Below are positions 52,942 to 61,416 of a stretch of DNA of 64,000 nucleotides, piece by piece. Position 1 is the stretch's first letter, and every line of letters starts with the position of its first letter. The stretch lies in contig CAYVFC010000003.1 of NCBI GenBank assembly GCA_964450715.1, positions 65,539 to 129,538 on the forward strand, given 5' to 3'. The position numbers and the translations under genes were made by a program. Under the pieces are notes generated by a model, which worked only from the letters and a program-made list of their open reading frames with translations, did no database searches and was not told where the DNA came from. Source of the DNA: CAYVFC01 sp964450715 (lineage in GTDB: Bacteria; Myxococcota_A; Polyangia; Polyangiales; JAFGIB01).

Positions 52942-53361
52942 TTACAGCTCCAGCAACCCCTTGCGCTGCAGCATCATCAGGAAACAGTGGCAGTAGGCAT
53001 AGGCCTGCAGCCCGGAGAAGCCCGCCCGGCGCTGCAGCAGCTCGGCGATCTGCTCGACCGTTCGCTTGCCGTCGATCCAGCTCCAGATCAGCGCGCCGGT
53101 GCGATTGACGGCGCAGGCCGCCGGGCGATCCCTTCCCTCGATGACGACCGAGCCGTCCGGGCCGCTCGCCCGGACGATCGCCGGGCGCTGGCTGGGAGCC
53201 GCCTGCCGGATCTCGCGCCTGCCGGCCCCTTCGGCCTCCCCGCCTGGCGCTGCCAGCGCGCGCGCCGTTCTCCCCTTCGCCAGCAGGGCGCCGGACGCCA
53301 GCCACCCGAGCGATTGCAGAAAGCGCCGCCTGTCGGTGACCTCGAGCTTTTTCGCGACCAT
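52942..53361 (-). CDS. Tat-signal protein with PqqD-like domain
   Basis: A 139-residue protein. The N-terminus has a twin-arginine pattern (DRRRFLQSLGWLASGALLAK), usually an export signal for folded proteins. The C-terminal 60 residues (CAVNRTGALIWSWIDGKRTV, EQIAELLQRRAG, FLMMLQRKGLLEL) are PqqD-like. A leader-binding domain outside the cytoplasm would be unusual; it could escort or retain the product at the membrane, or the signal may only anchor it. First gene of the minus-strand operon; AGGGAG precedes the ATG. Confidence 0.78.
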   Translation of the reverse strand: MVAKKLEVTDRRRFLQSLGWLASGALLAKGRTARALAAPGGEAEGAGRREIRQAAPSQRPAIVRASGPDGSVVIEGRDRPAACAVNRTGALIWSWIDGKRTVEQIAELLQRRAGFSGLQAYAYCHCFLMMLQRKGLLEL

Positions 53362-53440
53362 CTCCCTGCCTCTTGGGACCGAAGCGTTTCGACCTTCAAT
53401 GGTAGCACGAACCGCGATGGCAAGGCGAACGGGAATGGGG

Positions 53441-53446
53441 TATAAA
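53441..53446 (+). promoter_or_regulatory. -10 box of the GT2 operon
   Basis: TATAAA seven bases before the GTG start at 53454. A weak -35 (TGGCAA, 53418-53423) is 17 bases upstream. Transcription would start at or next to the GTG. Confidence 0.45.
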
Positions 53447-53453
53447 GCCGGGC

Positions 53454-54452
53454 GTGAAGCGCCCCACGCTATCGCTGGTCATTCCCATCTATAACGAGGA
53501 AGAGATCCTGCCCGAGCTCGGCAGGCGTCTGAAGGAGCTGTTCGCCGATCTACCCGCGGTGGGCGACAGCTGGGAGGTGGTGCTGGTCAACGACGGCTCG
53601 GTGGACCGATCGCTGCAGCTGTTGCGGGAGCTCGCTCGGGAGGATTCCCGCTTCAAGGTCATCTCGTTTTCCCGCAACTTCGGCCACCAGGTCGCCATCA
53701 CCGCCGGTATAGACCGCGCAGAAGGCGACGCGGTCGTGATCATGGACGCGGACCTGCAGGATCCGCCCGAAGTGGTGCGCGAGATGGTGGACCGCTGGCA
53801 AGCTGGCCACGATGTAGTCTACGGCGTACGCCGCAGCCGCAGCGGGGAGACCTGGTTCAAGAAGGTCACCGCCGCCATTTACTACCGGCTGCTCAACACT
53901 TTACTGGGGATAGCCATACCGGTCGACACCGGCGACTTCCGTCTGATGGCGCGGCCGGTGGTCATCGCTCTGCGGGCGCTGAGGGAGCGCCATCGCTTCG
54001 TGCGCGGCATGGTGGCCTGGCTGGGCTTCCGGCAGACCGCCGTCTACTACGACCGCGCCGCGCGCTTCGCCGGCGAGACCAAGTACCCGCTGCGCAAGAT
54101 GCTCCGCTTCGCGGTGGACGGCATCACCTCCTTCTCGGTCTTTCCTCTGCGCCTGGCCACCTGGTTGGGAGCGCTGGCGGGCCTGTTGGCGGTGGCCGCC
54201 GGGGCCTGGGCCATCTACGTCAAGTTCTACGTGCGCGGGGTGGTTCCCGGCTGGACCACGCTGATGATGTTCATCGCCTTCGGCTCGGCGGTACAGCTCT
54301 TCGTCATCGGGATCCTGGGCGAGTACCTGGGCCGCATCTACGAGGAGATCAAGAGGCGCCCCTTGTATATCACCGCCGAGGAGATTAACTTCTCGGCCGA
54401 AAACCCTCCCTCGCCCGCGCGGTCCTACCCCCCCGTAGAAGCGAATCGCTGA
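53454..54452 (+). CDS. GT2 glycosyltransferase (DPM1/GtrB-like)
   Basis: A 332-residue enzyme that probably moves a sugar from a nucleotide donor to undecaprenyl phosphate. GT-A motifs: SLVIPIYNEEEILPEL, VVLVNDGSVDRS, the DxD region VVIMDADLQDPPE, and GDFRLMARP, VRGMVAWLGF. Two C-terminal membrane spans (about 235-258 and 270-292) are typical of GtrB/ArnC-like enzymes. It may supply lipid-linked sugar for the DUF2079 protein two genes downstream. GTG start without ribosome site. Confidence 0.92.
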   Translation: MKRPTLSLVIPIYNEEEILPELGRRLKELFADLPAVGDSWEVVLVNDGSVDRSLQLLRELAREDSRFKVISFSRNFGHQVAITAGIDRAEGDAVVIMDADLQDPPEVVREMVDRWQAGHDVVYGVRRSRSGETWFKKVTAAIYYRLLNTLLGIAIPVDTGDFRLMARPVVIALRALRERHRFVRGMVAWLGFRQTAVYYDRAARFAGETKYPLRKMLRFAVDGITSFSVFPLRLATWLGALAGLLAVAAGAWAIYVKFYVRGVVPGWTTLMMFIAFGSAVQLFVIGILGEYLGRIYEEIKRRPLYITAEEINFSAENPPSPARSYPPVEANR

Positions 54453-54501
54453 GCCTCCGGGCGCGTGGCAGAACAACCCCCCATCCCGCCACCCGACCTC
54501 G

Positions 54502-55362
54502 ATGACCGGCCCGGACCCGAACAGCGATGAACGCCGCAGACGCGAGGCGGACTTCCACGACCGCTGGGCGGCCGAGGTCGACGTGGCCTCGGTGCTGGTG
54601 GACGAGACCTTCACCTCGGTCACGGCGGTAGAGAACCGTTACATCCTACAGCGGTTCGGCGATCTGCGCGGGCTCAGCCTGCTGGACTACGGATGCGGCG
54701 CGGCCGAGGGCGGTATCTACCTGGCCAAGCGGGGAGCCCGGGTGGTGGCCGTGGACGTCTCGCCCGGTTCTCTCGAGCTGGCCCAGCGTCTGGCCGCCTA
54801 CCACGGCGTACAGATCGAGACGCGGTTGGTGACGGGCGCGGGCATCCCGGCCGAGACCGGCGAGTTCGACCGGGTCTACGGCAACGGCGTGCTGCACCAC
54901 GTGCCGCTGCCCGAGACCATGTACGAGCTCGGCCGGGTGATGAACCGGCCCGGCTCCATCGGATGTTTTATCGAGCCCTTGCCCTACAACCCGGCCATCG
55001 AGGTCTATCGCAAGTTGGCCTCGCAGGTGCGCACCGAGGACGAGCAGCCGCTCTCCTTCGACCAGGTCGAGCGGTTCGGCGAGGTTTTTGGCACGGTCGA
55101 GCATCGCGAGTTCTGGCTGACCACCCTCTCGGTCTTCTTCAAGTTTTTCCTCGTCGACCGCGTCAGCCCCAACCAGGAGCGCTACTGGAAGAAGATCTAC
55201 ACGGACGCCGACCGCATCGAGTGGTTCTTCCGCCCCCTGCGCCGGCTCGACGAGCGGCTGCTTGACCGCTTTCCGGCTCTCGGTCGCTGGAGCTGGACCA
55301 CCGTCATCTCGCTCAGCGACCCGCGCGCCCGGGGCGAAGCGACGGATCTGCACCATGCGTGA
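54502..55362 (+). CDS. Class I SAM-dependent methyltransferase
   Basis: A 286-residue enzyme. SAM-binding motif I is LSLLDYGCGAAEGGIYLAKR, followed by VVAVDVS and FDRVYGNGVLHHV. The C-terminal 100 residues (FWLTTLSVFFKFFLVDRVSP) are hydrophobic and may contact membrane or lipid substrates. Substrate unknown. It lies 49 bases after the GT2 gene and overlaps the DUF2079 gene by eight bases. Confidence 0.88.
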   Translation: MTGPDPNSDERRRREADFHDRWAAEVDVASVLVDETFTSVTAVENRYILQRFGDLRGLSLLDYGCGAAEGGIYLAKRGARVVAVDVSPGSLELAQRLAAYHGVQIETRLVTGAGIPAETGEFDRVYGNGVLHHVPLPETMYELGRVMNRPGSIGCFIEPLPYNPAIEVYRKLASQVRTEDEQPLSFDQVERFGEVFGTVEHREFWLTTLSVFFKFFLVDRVSPNQERYWKKIYTDADRIEWFFRPLRRLDERLLDRFPALGRWSWTTVISLSDPRARGEATDLHHA

Positions 55363-57481
55363 GTCCGAGCCCGCAGCGGAAGCGCCCCGCATCAAGCCCT
55401 GGCCCAGGCTCGGCTTCTCGCTGGCCGTGCTCTTCGCGGCCGGGTACTCGCTGGTGCTGTTCGCGCGGACCATGATGCTCGAGCGGCCGCAGCGCATCGA
55501 GTTCATCACCAAGAACGCGCTGGAGCCCAGCCGGCGCTCGCTGTTGACCGCGCTATTCGTAGGCGGTCTGGTCTGCCTGCTGTTGGCCGCCCTGCTCTCG
55601 CTCCGGGGGCGTACGCGGGCCACGGTCATCCTCAATCGCCTGGCCGCCCTGCTGGGGCCGGCCGTGCTGGCCGGGATGGTACCGGCGCTGTTCCTCTGGG
55701 AGTTCGGGCAGAAAGAGCCTATCCGCTACCTGGTGCTGCTGACCGTTTTCGTCCTCTGCCTGAGGCCGCTGCTGCAGCTCAGCATCAACGCCATCCGGGA
55801 GGCGCTGCCGCCGTCCGCGACCGATGGCGCCGGGGTGGACGGCCGCCGGCCCGGCTGGCTTCAGGCCCCGCACCGCGCCCTGCGCTGGCTGGTGCCCAGC
55901 TCCTCTGCTTTCTGCTTCTTCCTGGTCTTCATCGCTTCCTCGGCCTATGCCTGTTACACCTCTTATTTCACCGTCCTGCGCCACCGGCTGATCCACACGA
56001 CCGCCTTTGATCTGGGTATCTACGACAACCTGATGTACAACGCCATCGAGGGCGCGTTCTTCCGCTCCCCGGTGCTGTTCGGACCCGGAGACCAGAGCTA
56101 CCTGGCCGGTCACGCCGAGTACGCCATGGTGCTGTTCGCGCCGCTGTACGCGCTCAAGCCCCACGCCGAGACCCTGCTCATCCTGCAGTCGGCCATGCTG
56201 GGTTTCGCGGCGGTGCCGCTCTATCTCTTAGCCGCCACCCGTTTGAAGCCGGTCGGGGCCCTGCTGCTCGGCCTGGGCTACCTGCTGTTCGCGCCCTTGC
56301 ACGGGCCCAACTTCTACGACTTCCACTGGTTGCCGCTAGCGATCTTCTTCTACTTCTGGCTCTTCTACGGCCTGGCCACCCACCGCTACTGGCTGGCGGT
56401 GCCCATGGTTCTGGTCCTGCTGGCCATCCGCGAGGACATCGCCGTGGGCATGAGCATCCTGGGCCTGTTCCTCTTCTTCACCGGCGAGCGGCCCCGCTTC
56501 GGGGCCGCGCTGGCCCTGGTCTCCGCGCTCTGGTTCTACGTCAACCGCTTTCACATCATGCCGGCGGCCGGGACCTGGTGGTTCGAGAACATGTACAAGG
56601 AGCTGTTCGCCGACGGCAAGAACAGCTACGCCAGCGTCGTCCGCACCCTGCTCTCCAACCCCGTCTACAGCGCCACCACGCTGCTGCGCGAGGACAAGCT
56701 CGTTTACCTGCTGCACATGCTGGCTCCCCTGGCCTTCCTGCCCGCGCGCCGGGCGGTGCTGCTGCCGTTGCTGCTGCCGGGAGCGGCCTTCACCCTGTTG
56801 ACCACCGGATACAAGCCCACCCTGTCCATCTCCTTCCAGTACACCTCGCACTGGATCCCGTTTCTCTTTCTCGCCGCCGCCATCAGCCTCTGGCTAATGG
56901 ACCGCGAGGCCAACGGCCGGGTGAAGCGGACCGCCTTTCTGCTGACCTTCTGCCTGGCGCTGCTCAGCCACAGCTACAACTTCGGCGCCATCCTGCAGCG
57001 CGACCACTTCGTCGGGGGCTTCGGGGCCGTCAAATTCGAGATCGACGACAAGGCCAAACGTCGCTACCAGGACCTGATGGCGCTGGTGAAGCTAGTTCCG
57101 CCGAACGCCATTGTGGCCGCCTCCGAGTACATGATCCCCCACCTGTCGGCCCGGAAAAAGGTCTACACTTTCCGCTACGACTTCGGCCAGGTCGACTACA
57201 TCTTCATCAGCCGCCGCGAGCTGCACGGCGCCACCCGCAAGCGAATGACGGAAGCCTTCAAGCGCGACCGCTTCGGCCTGGTCGGCTATACCGGCAAGGA
57301 GTTCTACCTCTTCAAGCGAGGCCACGAATCCGACCAGACCGACACGGCCCTGCGCCGGCTGGGCATCCACCCCAAGGTGCGGAAAGTCGAGCCAGTGCGT
57401 AAAGTCGCACCGCCGCCGAAGGTCGCGCCGCCGCGCAAGGCCGAGCAGCCGCTGAAGGTCGCGCCGAGACCGAAGCGTTGA
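55355..57481 (+). CDS. DUF2079 membrane protein with GT-C-like topology
   Basis: A 708-residue membrane protein with about twelve spans. The DUF2079 hallmarks are FDLGIYDNLMYNAIEGAFF and the long loop with FGPGDQSYLAGHAEYAMVLF and NFYDFHWLPLAIFFYF. Such proteins have the GT-C fold and probably use lipid-linked sugars. The last 50 residues are a Lys/Pro repeat (RKVAPPPKVAPPRK). The start at 55355 overlaps the methyltransferase stop; the longer upstream frame is the shadow of that gene. Confidence 0.86.
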   Translation: MRESEPAAEAPRIKPWPRLGFSLAVLFAAGYSLVLFARTMMLERPQRIEFITKNALEPSRRSLLTALFVGGLVCLLLAALLSLRGRTRATVILNRLAALLGPAVLAGMVPALFLWEFGQKEPIRYLVLLTVFVLCLRPLLQLSINAIREALPPSATDGAGVDGRRPGWLQAPHRALRWLVPSSSAFCFFLVFIASSAYACYTSYFTVLRHRLIHTTAFDLGIYDNLMYNAIEGAFFRSPVLFGPGDQSYLAGHAEYAMVLFAPLYALKPHAETLLILQSAMLGFAAVPLYLLAATRLKPVGALLLGLGYLLFAPLHGPNFYDFHWLPLAIFFYFWLFYGLATHRYWLAVPMVLVLLAIREDIAVGMSILGLFLFFTGERPRFGAALALVSALWFYVNRFHIMPAAGTWWFENMYKELFADGKNSYASVVRTLLSNPVYSATTLLREDKLVYLLHMLAPLAFLPARRAVLLPLLLPGAAFTLLTTGYKPTLSISFQYTSHWIPFLFLAAAISLWLMDREANGRVKRTAFLLTFCLALLSHSYNFGAILQRDHFVGGFGAVKFEIDDKAKRRYQDLMALVKLVPPNAIVAASEYMIPHLSARKKVYTFRYDFGQVDYIFISRRELHGATRKRMTEAFKRDRFGLVGYTGKEFYLFKRGHESDQTDTALRRLGIHPKVRKVEPVRKVAPPPKVAPPRKAEQPLKVAPRPKR

Positions 57482-57692
57482 TGCGCGGTCGATCGGGGCT
57501 CGGGCTCACTTCTGACGTTGCGGTCCGGGGCTACCGATCTCGACGAGGACGAGATGTGCCAAGGTGGCCCGATCAGGACATTTTCGTCGTACCGAAAGCG
57601 GTAGCGTGATCGGCAACGAATCCTTCCGGGATTACGATCTGGTAACGAAACGGGGAGCGAAACCGCTCGTCAAAGCCCGGCACGAACATTGC

Positions 57693-57698
57693 TAAGAT
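57693..57698 (+). promoter_or_regulatory. -10-like box of the DUF1566 gene
   Basis: TAAGAT lies seven bases before the GTG at 57706 (and ten before the ATG at 57709). No ribosome site is visible between. The -35 is not recognisable. Confidence 0.35.
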
Positions 57699-57705
57699 CG
57701 TCGGT

Positions 57706-59427
57706 GTGATGCGAAATCCAGTTATACGGATCGTTTTCGCTCTATGTTTGGCGGCGAACGCTTGCAGGGACTCTTACGCGGAAAGAGCGGACGATGCCGG
57801 GACTTCGAACGAGCTCGTTTCCGACGGCGGCCTGGACTGTGACTCGTGCGACGACGGCGGTAACGCCGGCAGGAGGCTGAACGAGGGCGAAAGCTGTTCG
57901 GACGATCTAGAGTGCCTGTCGCGCCACTGCCTGGACGGCACCTGCGGCGTCCTGGAAATCGGCAGCGACTGTTCATACCCGGCCGAATGCGAGTCGGGCT
58001 TCTGCGTGGACGGCGCATGTTGCGACAGCGCCTGCGACGGTTACTGTCAGACTTGCGACGGTGAATTCACGGACAACCTAGCGGGGGAGTGCGGCCCTAT
58101 ATACGAGGGCACGGACCCGTACGGCGAGTGCTCCCGGCGGAGTTCCGCGTCGTGTCTGACCGGGTACTGCGACGGAGACGGCGACTGCGAGAAGCTCGCC
58201 GCTGGCAGCTCCTGCGATGACGGCGTGTTCTGTAACGGTCCGGACGCCTGCGACGCCTACGGGCGCTGTTACCTTCATTCGGGCGATCCTTGCGCTGCCG
58301 GGCAAGTATGCAACGAGTGCAGCGAGTGGGAGAAAACCTGTCTGGCCTCGGGTTTGCTTCAATGCGACGACGACGGCGATCTCATGACCGTACAGTGGTG
58401 CGATACCGCCGGTTCGTGCGTCGGCAGCGGCGAGAGCTACTGCGACGCCTACCCCTGCTGGCCGGTTTCGCCGACCGGTCAAACCCTCTGTTACAACAAT
58501 TCCGGCCACATGGGCGCCTGTCCCGCCTTTCCCTGTGAAGAGGGCGGAGGCCCGGACTACTGCGGGCAGGACGCGCAGTACCCTGACTCGGATCGAGCCC
58601 GATCCTTTATCGAGTCCACGGTCGACGGCGATGTCGTGGTCACCGATCCATCGACCGGGCTGGTTTGGCAGAAGACCATACCGGAGTCGCCGCCTGAAAC
58701 GCGCCAAGCCGCCATCGCCTACTGCGAGGCGTTGACCTGCGCCGGTCGCAGCGACTGGCGCCTGCCCGATCTCTTCGAGCTGTCCACCCTCGTCGACTTC
58801 GGCACTTTTGATCCCGCCTCGCGCTTTCCCGATATGCCGAGCTCGACCTTCTGGTCGTCGTCGTACGTCGAGTATTTGTCCTATTCGGGTACCTCGAATC
58901 CGATCGACCAGCCGCCCATCGAGGTACGGCATAATGGGGCGGTCGACTTTTTACACGGTAACCGAGTCGGGTACGGGGACGAATACGCCGTTCGTTGCGT
59001 ACGAGCCGGCCTCTCTTTCGAAAGTAATGCCGAACGCTTTCAGCTGCTGGGAGAGAACGAAGAGCGTTTCGTGCTGGATCGTGCCGTCGGTCTGTTCTGG
59101 GAACGTAGTTACGGGCGCGCTACGTTGCGGAGCTGGAAAGACGCCCTGGCGTACTGTGAAGGTTTTAGCCGCGGCGGCTTCGACGACTGGCGCCTGCCCG
59201 ACGTCAACGAGCTTATCTCCTGCACAGCCGTGGTAGCCTCTTCCGGAGAGCAGAACCCGCTGCCCGCGTGCCACCTGGCGTCCTGGTCGTCTACATCCGC
59301 CGCCGGCGACGCGGATAAAGCGTGGAGCGTTGTTCTGATCGGCGAATACCAAGACGTCATGCTCGGCTTCCATTCCATCGCGAAAACGGAGGAGCGTTTG
59401 GCCGTTTGTGTGCGAGACGCGCTTTGA
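57706..59427 (+). CDS. Cysteine-rich DUF1566 lipoprotein
   Basis: A 573-residue predicted lipoprotein (signal RIVFALCLAANAC with lipobox Cys). Residues 45-300 hold more than 30 cysteines in Dickkopf-like spacing (CLDGTCGV, CVDGACCDSACDGYCQTC), expected to form disulfides outside the cell. Two DUF1566/Lcl-C domains follow, about 310-425 and 440-573, each with the family motif SDWRLPD or DDWRLPD and a WSSS/WSST segment. The family is common on the surface of deltaproteobacteria with unknown role. ATG at 57709 is an alternative start. Confidence 0.85.
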   Translation: MMRNPVIRIVFALCLAANACRDSYAERADDAGTSNELVSDGGLDCDSCDDGGNAGRRLNEGESCSDDLECLSRHCLDGTCGVLEIGSDCSYPAECESGFCVDGACCDSACDGYCQTCDGEFTDNLAGECGPIYEGTDPYGECSRRSSASCLTGYCDGDGDCEKLAAGSSCDDGVFCNGPDACDAYGRCYLHSGDPCAAGQVCNECSEWEKTCLASGLLQCDDDGDLMTVQWCDTAGSCVGSGESYCDAYPCWPVSPTGQTLCYNNSGHMGACPAFPCEEGGGPDYCGQDAQYPDSDRARSFIESTVDGDVVVTDPSTGLVWQKTIPESPPETRQAAIAYCEALTCAGRSDWRLPDLFELSTLVDFGTFDPASRFPDMPSSTFWSSSYVEYLSYSGTSNPIDQPPIEVRHNGAVDFLHGNRVGYGDEYAVRCVRAGLSFESNAERFQLLGENEERFVLDRAVGLFWERSYGRATLRSWKDALAYCEGFSRGGFDDWRLPDVNELISCTAVVASSGEQNPLPACHLASWSSTSAAGDADKAWSVVLIGEYQDVMLGFHSIAKTEERLAVCVRDAL

Positions 59428-59505
59428 GTGGCAACGGACGGGGGTGGAGGTCGAGAAGGGGTAATAGGCGAAAGCAGAGAAATTCGGAATGGAGGGGAGG
59501 GGGGC

Positions 59506-61170
59506 TCAACCCCCGGCCGGCTCCAGCACGAAGGGGTAGGTGACGATGACGAAGCCGCTGTTCTCCGGGGCGGGGAAGATCCAGCGCTTGACCGCCCCGG
59601 CGATGCAGCCCCGCAGGGCGGCGCTCTTCAGGCTGTCGGAGGTGGCGACGGCCGACTGAACGGCCCCGGTGGGCGAGATCATGAAGCGCACGGCCACGCG
59701 CCCCCGCGCGTCGGGCCGGCGGGTCAGCTCCTGCTCGTAGCAGAAGCGCACCTCGTTGATGTGGCGGCGGATGGTGCGGCGGATGACCTCCTTGCTCAGG
59801 CTACCCTTCACGTCCGCCGTTGCCGGCCTTATTCTGGGCACCCGGGAGCCCGTACGGGTCAGGCGCTTGCCGGTGGCGATGCCGGGGACCTCGCCGTAGC
59901 CGCCTGCGCCCATGGTATCGATGGTACCGAGCCCGATGGTGCCGTGGCCGGTGCCGCCGCCGCCGCGGCCGGTGCCCCGCATGCCCAGGCCGCCGAGGCC
60001 GAAATTCTGGCCGATACCGTCGCCCATCAGGGCGCCCAGCGCGTCCATGGGGTCGCGCCCGATGGCCGTGTCGCGGCCAAAGGGCGAGGTGGGCGAGTTC
60101 CAGGCGCCCCTCTGGGCCATGAGCGCGCCGATGATGCCGGTGCTGCTCGCCTCTTCCTTGGCCGCCTCCCGGGCCATGTGCGGGTCCGGGTGGTCCTCCG
60201 GACCCTTCACGCCGTATCGCTTCTTGGTCTTGGCCGCCTTGGGATCGCCCATTTTGCCCTCCTCGCCGGCGTGGCGCTTGCCCTCCCGCTCCTTCTTCGG
60301 CTCGTCGAGGAAGGGATTGGGCACCTCGATGTCGATATACTCGTCCGGGGCGTTCACGAAACGGAAGAGCCGGGTGTGGCGGTTCATGGCATCCAGGTTG
60401 AGCGCCGCGCCCTTGGGGGGCATCAGGTGAAAGAGCAGCAGCATGAGAAAGGCCAGCAACGCCGCGCCCAGCGTCCAGCGGTAGTACCCCCAGTCGATGT
60501 GCGGCCTGCCGCCGATGCCGATGCGCTTGCCGGCCGAGCCGGTACGGACCAGGAAGGTGAAACCGCCATAAGAGACGTGCGCGCTGGTGCCCGGGCGCAG
60601 CGGGTATTGCCAGGCGCCCTCGAGCTCGATACAGGGTTGAAGCTCTCCGCGGGCCAGTAGCTCCTCGAGAGGGGTGCTCTGTCCGCCGCTCTCGATCGAT
60701 CCGGTCGCGCCGCGCGGGAAGACCACCGCGTGGCCCGCTCCGGCTTCGACGATGAGCGGCAAGCGGGCCGTGCCCAACGTCTCGCTGTCGATCAAATAGT
60801 CGGTGCTCTGCTTTCCCTTCTCGTCGCTCTCGTCGCCGAGGCAGAAGGGTCGGGGCGGCGAGAGGTGGGCGGCGTGCAGCACGCTCTGATCGCCCCAGAG
60901 GATCACCACCTCCAGCAGGGGATCGTCGGTCTCTACTTCCCGGGGATCGAGGGGCGGGCCGGACGGCAACAGCCGATAGGCGATGGTTTCCGTCGGCTCG
61001 GCTGCTGCCGGCGCCGGGGCGTCCAGGGGCGCGGGCACGGTGCCGAAGGGCGAAAAAGCGCCGTCCGCGGGCCGAGCCGGGGCTGCATCGGGGGGCGGCG
61101 GAGGGCCGCCCGGGTGGATCGATATTGGCTTCAAAGCCGTTGCTTCCGTGGTTTCTGTCTTTTCCGTCAT
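59506..61170 (-). CDS. AgmX/PglI-type TonB-like membrane protein
   Basis: A 554-residue protein with a cytoplasmic N-terminal part containing a Pro/Ala linker and a beta-rich FHA-like stretch (about 85-215), one membrane span (WTLGAALLAFLMLLLFHLMP), a charged and Gly-rich region, and a C-terminal TonB-like domain (IRRHINEVRFCYEQELTRRP, VRFMISPTGAVQSAVATSDS, RWIFPAPENSGFVIVTYPF). This C-terminus is the AgmX/PglI type described in myxobacterial gliding genes. It may transmit force or signals across the envelope. The start at 61170 is supported by GGAGG; the open frame upstream is not. Confidence 0.85.
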   Translation of the reverse strand: MTEKTETTEATALKPISIHPGGPPPPPDAAPARPADGAFSPFGTVPAPLDAPAPAAAEPTETIAYRLLPSGPPLDPREVETDDPLLEVVILWGDQSVLHAAHLSPPRPFCLGDESDEKGKQSTDYLIDSETLGTARLPLIVEAGAGHAVVFPRGATGSIESGGQSTPLEELLARGELQPCIELEGAWQYPLRPGTSAHVSYGGFTFLVRTGSAGKRIGIGGRPHIDWGYYRWTLGAALLAFLMLLLFHLMPPKGAALNLDAMNRHTRLFRFVNAPDEYIDIEVPNPFLDEPKKEREGKRHAGEEGKMGDPKAAKTKKRYGVKGPEDHPDPHMAREAAKEEASSTGIIGALMAQRGAWNSPTSPFGRDTAIGRDPMDALGALMGDGIGQNFGLGGLGMRGTGRGGGGTGHGTIGLGTIDTMGAGGYGEVPGIATGKRLTRTGSRVPRIRPATADVKGSLSKEVIRRTIRRHINEVRFCYEQELTRRPDARGRVAVRFMISPTGAVQSAVATSDSLKSAALRGCIAGAVKRWIFPAPENSGFVIVTYPFVLEPAGG

Positions 61171-61416
61171 CACCGCCTCCAGTAGGGTTGTGTGCCTGCA
61201 CGATCCGGGCAGAAGCCCGCGCGAATCCCCGCAGCCGGTTTCCAGCTCGCCGGCCGGCTCTCCCCCGGACACCGGTGCCTGATTGCAGGCTCTATTCCGA
61301 TGCCGCTCTATCGAGTCACTTGCAACCGCGTGACGAACACGCTTCTACTTCATTCGGTACTTCTTCTACTGCTTCATCCGTATCCTCGTCCGTATCCTCA
61401 CGCCGGTGGTTTCGCT

